NCBI GenBank assembly: GCA_000934455.1
Contig: KN885057.1
Span: forward strand, 22,429-48,246
Direction: 5' to 3'
DNA length: 25,818 bases
Source: Apostichopus parvimensis
Lineage: Eukaryota; Echinodermata; Holothuroidea; Aspidochirotida; Stichopodidae
Shown here: one piece after another, positions 20,080-25,818 of the stretch
Position numbering within the stretch: position 1 is the stretch's first letter
Layout of the letters: every line of letters starts with the position of its first letter
The notes under the pieces: model-generated
What the model was told of the DNA's origin: nothing
What the model saw: the letters and a program-made list of their open reading frames with translations, nothing else
The model's database searches: none
Position numbers and translations under genes: made by a program

Positions 20080-20335
20080 GAGTGTTAGCTCAGTGGTTAA
20101 CGCCGGTGCCTTCCAATCATAAGGTCCCCGGTTGGAAACACTCCAAGATTAATGTATGTCGTCCAGTTACAGAGTTGTTGACAATTCATAATTCATAATC
20201 ATGGATGTTAAATATGAATCTAAGAGAACGAACTCCGGCAGCTTGCGGCTTTGATAAGCCAATGAGGCTTCTTCGCGAGTTCCTGCTTGCAGGAGGATCT
20301 AAAATACATACATGCATACATACACACATACATTC
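20080..20335 (+). mobile_element. tRNA-derived SINE
   Basis: The head has a near-perfect RNA polymerase III A box, TAGCTCAGTGG (20086-20096), and a decayed B box beginning GGTT at 20130, where a canonical GGTTCGANTCC would sit. Between them, CCTT and AAGG can form an anticodon-like arm. GAGTGT at 20080-20085 can pair with ACACTC at 20138-20143. The non-tRNA body ends with two small perfect hairpins, GGCTT/AAGCC (20247-20260) and CCTGC/GCAGG (20282-20293), then an ACAT-rich tail (20304-20335). A tail hairpin plus short repeat is typical of SINEs that borrow a LINE 3' end. The flanks share only AAAT(AT)GAG, so no firm target duplication is claimed. The head cannot form a complete tRNA. Confidence 0.7.
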
Positions 20336-21913
20336 AAATGAGGGCCATACTTGACCTTAAGAGGAACGATAAGATGGATTCATACATGAAAGCATAAATC
20401 CGATACTTTAATTCAACCACCGCAACACGAAAGATGAAACCTTGCATTAAGCTTAAGATACGTACGTCACAAATGATGAAATTGGATGGGACGAAAAAAT
20501 AAATTGGATTAAATTGTTAAAAGCTCACTTAAGTTAAAGAACGACGGCATGATTGGTAATCGGATAGATCCAGCTAGTTAAGAACTCAATCATGAGCAAA
20601 GATTACATTTAATTCATGGTTAGAATCATGTGAAATTAATTTTACCAAATACAACTCACGCTATACAGCTTTAAAAAACAACCATTCATGGAGCGAGAAT
20701 GTCTGCCTCGTGGTGATAAATCGTGATCAAGTAATCTTACCTTGCACTTACGTTTTAAAACAGTTACATATCTGTTTCATCAATGATAAAATCAGATATG
20801 TGGGATGTTTATTATCCAACTCAAGCCCAAATTTGTTGTCTCATATATGACATTCTACAAAACAGTCGGTACGTCGAGCACTTGAAGCAATATCATTATG
20901 ACGAATACAGGAGGAAAAAAAAATTTACTTCTTGAATAAAAATTGAAATCACAGGATAGAGGGGAGTGCTAAATGGCATACTTTAGCTATGTTATGTAAG
21001 TTATATATTTGTCTTTTATATCCCATTTTTGTTATATAACATTTGAAAGTTTATATTCCTCTTTCTTATTTTTTATCATAATCGTCCCATTTTTATGCCA
21101 ATCCATCCATTTTGTAGACAGTTTAATAACGAGGCAAACATAAATGTTACGGCAGATTGTTAGCCACAGTATATATTGGACTTTATATATTTATTATTTT
21201 TGGAGAAAAAAGAGAGTAAAATTATTCATTTTCTTTATACATTCAGTTCCTAACCAGGACATCCGCGAGTTTTCACAAGATGACGACCACACGTAGGTAC
21301 TTATCTAAACTCACTGTGCATTTCTGGCAGTGTTATATGTTGCTAATTTGCATAAAACGAACTTCATATCTTAAAAAACTAGCTATTCTAGTTATATGAA
21401 GAAATCCGGTATCACTCTTTTGAAGGGTAATTGTACTGAGATTGGTAAGATCATTACAATTGCATTCATGTTATTAAGTTATTAATCATATTCCAATATA
21501 GCATTTAATAAGAGAGCTGCAGTCTGTTTAAGCAATGTGACCCTGCATCTGCATCTCAATGGCTAGAGTAACAGTAAAAAAAAATTGCAATAGCTGTAAA
21601 AAATAATATTCATCATGAAGCTGCATAAAGCCCCAATAAGGTTCATATCTGCTTCTGGGATATTCTTCCTTCTCCTAAACTTACTCATCAAAATGATATC
21701 AAAAACAAGTTAAATATCCATGTCTAAGTTTATCATGCTTATAGCCATCGTACATCTGACCTTTAACGAAAGAAGATTCCTTTTATTATGTGATATGTGA
21801 TATATTCACATTCCCAAGACCTGTTAAGAACCAAAGTTCAGTCAATCACAATTATGTATACATTATGATATTTCCATAAACTACTAAAAACTATTAAATC
21901 TCCCTGACTCCTT
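20336..21913. other. Non-coding stretch, one 9-bp inverted repeat
   Basis: ACATATCTG (20766-20774) and CAGATATGT (20793-20801) are perfect reverse complements 18 bases apart. The rest is AT-rich and shows no gene or repeat I recognise. Confidence 0.5.
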
Positions 21914-21938
21914 CCCTCCCACCCCCTCACCCCATCCC
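21914..21938 (-). other. C-rich tract, minus-strand G-quadruplex candidate
   Basis: Five C runs of three to five bases (21914-21916, 21918-21920, 21922-21926, 21930-21933, 21936-21938) with loops of one to three bases. Confidence 0.6.
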
Positions 21939-23954
21939 ACACACTTTGGCACTCATTTCATTTGTGAACATGATAAATCATACAACTGTTTTGAAGTTAT
22001 AGCGATGCTCACATGTCCAAACACTTGACTCGAGGGACCAACTTTCGGTAAGCACTGACAAGTAAATTACAAACTTTTATGTTAATTCATCTTCAAATTT
22101 CAAGTTGACTTAGGGTGATTCACATAGTTTAACAAAACTAGTAGTGGTCCTACTGTAATATTTCTGAAATTTATACATCTTAGAAAGAATATACTTGGTC
22201 AGTTTTCATAATAACTAGCAGCTACTTTTTAACAAAACAAAAGCTGCCATTCAACTTCTTCCATAGTGACCACTGATTTCTTAACTACTGGCACCTCTAC
22301 TATTCTCTTTGTCTGCTCTTTCTCCCCCATCCCTCCCCATCCCCCCCCCCATCCTTCACCCTCACAAATTGGCAGCTTGCCTAAACAGTTTCTTGAAAAT
22401 TGGCAGACAGTTTGATAACGCTTCATCAAAGGCCAAGATTGTCTCACTTTGCACTTTTGTCTTATTTTGAGAGCAAATTAACATTTACCTTTTCATTTAT
22501 AAACTGAAGCCCCTGGGAAAGAAGCTGTATTGAAGGGCTTAAAATGTTTTCTTTAAAAGTGTTTGAACTTTTCAACAGTCCATCAAAGAAGCAGTTTGGA
22601 CTGCACCATCCTCTCATCCCAATATCTCAACTAAGAGCAAAAATTTTCAATAAAAAGAGGAAGATTATGAAAGCTTCACTTTTAATAAAGATTACATCCC
22701 CCCCTCTCCCTTTCTGAATGCCACAGGCAAAACATCGTTTACGATTCATTTATGATGGCGTTACAGGCCAACGTTTGAAAAGGTCACGGAATGCTCCAGG
22801 CACCTGATCTTGTGCGCTGAAAGTGAATCAATCTGGTTAGATTAGATTACAGGGTTACGTCTTTTAAACAAAGTTGTTTATAAAGCAAATAATGTCTGGT
22901 GGTTTAACGTAACAAACTTTTCAAGCTTTCTGTCATGAGCTAGGTCAAGGGAACCGATCCCCTTTCACTTTTTCGAGTGGTTCATCTTTAAGGAGAATTG
23001 ATGCCAAAGCAGTGAAGATGGAGCATTTAACTTTTAAGTGACATGATGTCGAGCCTTAATCTACTTGTTACTGTATAAACCAAGCATGTCTAATACAGTA
23101 CATGACTTTATCTGGTATTGCACAGCAGAAATGCTATGCAAAAAGGGGAAATTGCTGTATATACACAAATGTAATACACCCACAGTAGTCACTGTAGTAA
23201 ACAGAATCTTGGATAATGTTATGATAATCAAGAAGCCCATAGGTGATTGAAAAAAGTAATATACAGCTCACTAAAACCATCTCATGTCATTTTGCACATA
23301 TTTGGATATGTACCAAGGTAACTACTATATTTCTCCACACCTCAACTATAGGAGACCATGTGCAGTCACAACTGTTCCCAGAGCTGTTTCTAAAAAGCGA
23401 AAACTTTATAAACCTTTTCATTAAGGATATTAGCATTATACATGCATATGTCCCAAAGATTAAATTTCTGTGTTGGGTTACTATTTCAATTAAAAACAAA
23501 AGACCCTTGACAAATGACCTTCATTGCATTATTTCATTCTCTTAAAATCTACTGTTGGTTTACTACAGCTTACTTTCAGTTACTGTATCTTTGAGTATAA
23601 TAATTGTGGCACGCCAAATCAAACTGCGACTAAGGGTCTTTCACTTGATCTTAATTTACTGTTATATTACACAACAGACCAATTAAAGAAAACCTGTTCT
23701 TAACTGAAAGAAACCCTTCTGGTAAATCAAAGACCTAAAAGTTATTAATTTGCATTTAAAGCAAAAAAACTCAACCTAACCAAGGAGAAAAAAGAGAAGA
23801 CTTTCATTCCCAATCAGCTGCCAATGGTAAATCTATTGCAATATATTAATGTTTTCAATTATCAATCAAACCTGAATGACCAAAACAAGTTTTTGACTCT
23901 TGCTGTGTGTCAACTACTGACTCTAGAAGCAATGTCCTATAATCACCAACTGAA
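21939..23954. other. Non-coding stretch, no gene seen
   Basis: Apart from the C-rich tract at 22324-22350, nothing structured is recognised. Opposed open frames at 23243-23545 and 23287-23499 overlap and carry no known domain. Confidence 0.5.
22324..22350 (-). other. C-rich tract, minus-strand G-quadruplex candidate
   Basis: C runs 22324-22328, 22331-22333, 22335-22338 and 22341-22350 with one- or two-base loops. Confidence 0.65.
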
Positions 23955-24082
23955 GATAGGAGAGGAGAGGAGAGGCGAGAGATGAGGAGAGGCGAGACGA
24001 GACGAGACGAGGAGAGGAGGGGGGAGGGAAAGGAAGGGGGAGGGAAGGGAAGGTGAGGAGGGGAGGGGAGGGGAGAGGAGTG
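23955..24082 (+). repeat. Polypurine tract of GAGAG, GACGA and GGGGA pentamers
   Basis: About 128 bp almost free of pyrimidines on the plus strand: first GAGAG-like, then three GACGA units near 23995-24010, then GGGGA-like runs. It could adopt triplex or quadruplex structure. The minus-strand open frame across it (23855-24124) is a serine/proline artefact. Confidence 0.9.
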
Positions 24083-24501
24083 AAACTGTGGAAGAGTTAC
24101 TGCAACATCATCTATATCATACACTTTCTATGCATTCTGAAATTTTATCACATAATATATAAACTTCAAGGCTTCAACAAATCAGCAACACATTGCTCGG
24201 ATGGAAATGTAGTGGGATGAAAGGAAACAGGACCAATATTTGACAATGGGGTAAAATTTACCATCCAAAGCCGCAACAAAGAGGTCTATCGATGTAGCTA
24301 CAACCTCAAGATTACTGCAACTGAACAAGTTGTCCATAGCAAGAACTTGAGAGCTAGTGTTTCATAGGTTTTAAATTTGCAGCCAAAAGGCAATCAATAT
24401 TTAAGGCAACACTTATAAGGAACATGAAAAAAGAGAATATTCCACACTACTAGTTGAAAACCCAATCTCAAGATCATGCTCCAAACTCTAGATATGTTTG
24501 C
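24083..24501. other. Non-coding stretch, nothing recognised
   Basis: AT-rich DNA between the polypurine tract and MITE copy B; no repeat or coding signal. Confidence 0.5.
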
Positions 24502-24705
24502 TTAAAGGTATGCTGTATTGTGCCTTAAATATATGCTAGATATTCAAATATGGTCACCTTTGGTCAAATTCGTCAGTCATCTTGTGTGTTCCTTACAAAT
24601 GCCTGAGAACAATTTGGAGAGTAAAGACCTCAAGGAAAGTACTTTTTGAAAACTTCTAGCAATTATAGCGTGCTATATTTTGGTGCCTATACTGACTACC
24701 TTTAA
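24502..24705 (-). mobile_element. TTAA MITE copy B, uninterrupted
   Basis: The ends read TTAA then AGGTA (24502-24510) and TACCT then TTAA (24697-24705), a perfect 9-bp inverted pair. The whole element is the reverse complement of the split copy at 9279-10391, with most of the sequence alignable except about 50 bp missing here (between roughly 24570 and 24575). It shows no insertion at the point where copy A carries the hAT-like element. T2/Kolobok-like ends; non-coding. Confidence 0.8.
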
Positions 24706-25650
24706 ATGTAACATAAATTTGCTGATTTATATACCACATATTATCTTCTGAATAATTAACCAAGGAAATGGATCACACTTTAAAATTCTCTGTCATTTGT
24801 AATTTCTCAGGTGACAGGTACTTCTAACCGGAGTTTTTTTTCATAAATTAAATATTGAAAGATATATTAATTAATTTTGGAACAGTTTGAAAGTTTAATA
24901 CTAAATACAATGAACTTAGTATGCCAGTATTTATGGATTATGGTATAAAGAATGCACACATACTAGGAAAAGAATATACTTTCAATTTGAGATTAATTAC
25001 ATGATAACTTCTGCATGTTAATGACAACTTCATTTTTAGATGAATTCATGAAAACACAAAGAGAGAAAAAGTTGTTGAGTACTAAGTATTATACAAAGTA
25101 TTAAAATGTAACTTAATATTGTGTCCTACAGAAGGACTTGAATTGAATACCCCTTGCAAGTAGCAGGTGCTGCCGGCTTTGTTTCAGACCGATACAATGC
25201 CAATTAAAATCACGAAAAACATTTCTCACTTTGATACAGTAATAATCTTTATATTGTGGTTGGAACAAAATAAAAATGATTGAATTTGGATTTAATGCTC
25301 TTTTCTTTTGCAGCTGTCAATGTACCTTCTCAAACTTATATATTGCATTCGGTTATATTTAACTTTATGAGAAACAAACCCATACTTATTATAGATAAGT
25401 AGGCTATAGTAGGCTACTCCTCATTCTGATACTAATTACATCTACATCGCTGCAACTTCTTCACCGTTCCTCAAAAAGTGCATCACTAATTACCAATGAA
25501 ATGTATTATTTCAGGGATAATTTTTTTCTATGAATTTTGAGGCAAAAATCTTAAAGTCATCATCATTAACCTACATATGATAGGAATGATAGCTATAATT
25601 AATAACTCACCAAATATCTGCTAAATCTCATATCAATCTGTAGGACTGGT
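24706..25650. other. Non-coding stretch, no gene seen
   Basis: AT-rich. At about 25303-25317 a pyrimidine run ending in CAG resembles a splice acceptor, but the frame that follows closes within about 19 codons and no donor is convincing. Nothing else is recognised. Confidence 0.5.
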
Positions 25651-25818
25651 TATCATATGTGATTTTGGTTTTCATCCAAAGTAAGACAAAGGTGACGTGA
25701 GCAAGTCCAAAACATGACATCACAAACGCATTAATTATCTTGATGAATATATCATATATGGTTTGATGTTCCTCCAACTTAAGACAAAGGTGACGTGAGC
25801 AAGTCCAAAACATGACAA
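25651..25818. repeat. 98-bp minisatellite, cut by the window end
   Basis: A 38-bp block is repeated exactly at 25682-25719 and 25780-25817, a 98-bp period. Upstream of each block, sequence starting TATCATAT (25651 and 25750) also matches with substitutions. The second unit is cut by the end of the window, so the true array may be longer. The conserved block contains TGACGTGA, one base from a CRE. Confidence 0.9.

Noticed and set aside
20080-20144. Functional tRNA gene
   Set aside because: The B box is degenerate, the T arm cannot form with a normal acceptor stem, and a SINE body and tail follow directly.
23855-24124. 89-codon minus-strand frame rich in Ser and Pro
   Set aside because: It is an artefact of the polypurine pentamer tract at 23955-24082.
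25303-25376. Exon start after a splice-acceptor-like pyrimidine run ending in CAG
   Set aside because: The following frame closes within about 19 codons, no donor site is convincing, and such acceptor-like strings are common by chance in AT-rich DNA.

Overview
This is eukaryotic, AT-rich, non-coding DNA. I found no protein-coding gene, rRNA gene or functional tRNA gene. The longest open frames are under 160 codons, are often made by simple-sequence tracts, and match no family I recognise. Microsatellites, minisatellites, non-autonomous DNA transposons with TTAA target duplications, hAT-like ends starting CAGG and a tRNA-derived SINE suggest an animal, most likely a marine invertebrate. Echinoderm (perhaps holothurian) is my guess, from general familiarity with such repeats and not from a search. 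The window could be intergenic or lie inside a large intron.

Layout. 1-1788 is AT-rich DNA without structure I can name. 1789-2279 is a 77-bp minisatellite with a three-unit higher-order pattern. 3344-3455 is a possible very short TTAA element. 4793-5236 starts with a Penelope-like hammerhead motif (decayed) and runs into a purine-rich, poly-G stretch. 5340-5560 is a GAAT/TGCA tetranucleotide array. 6337-6447 is an (ATT)n array. 7695-8047 is a TTAA-flanked MITE. 9279-10391 is a TTAA-flanked MITE split by an 855-bp hAT-like element with a perfect 5-bp target duplication. 10850-11400 is a GATC-rich decayed repeat cluster. 12494-13032 is a probable TTAA element containing a foldback with a nearly intact hammerhead-like core on the minus strand. 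14994-15614 is a 613-bp TTAA element. 17341-17667 is a second, shorter hAT-like element related to the first. 18100-18187 is a 43-bp tandem duplication. 20080-20335 is a tRNA-derived SINE. 23955-24082 is a polypurine tract. 24502-24705 is an inverted, uninterrupted copy of the MITE at 9279-10391. 25651-25818 is a 98-bp tandem repeat that runs off the window.

How the parts relate. No gene network is visible; the biology here is layered transposition. The best-supported story uses two copies of one MITE in opposite orientation about 14 kb apart. One is empty and the other carries the hAT-like insertion, so the window contains its own empty-site control. A second nest is a hammerhead-bearing foldback inside another TTAA element. 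I found no clear new functional system. The hammerhead-like motifs and the two nested insertions are the items most worth a second look.
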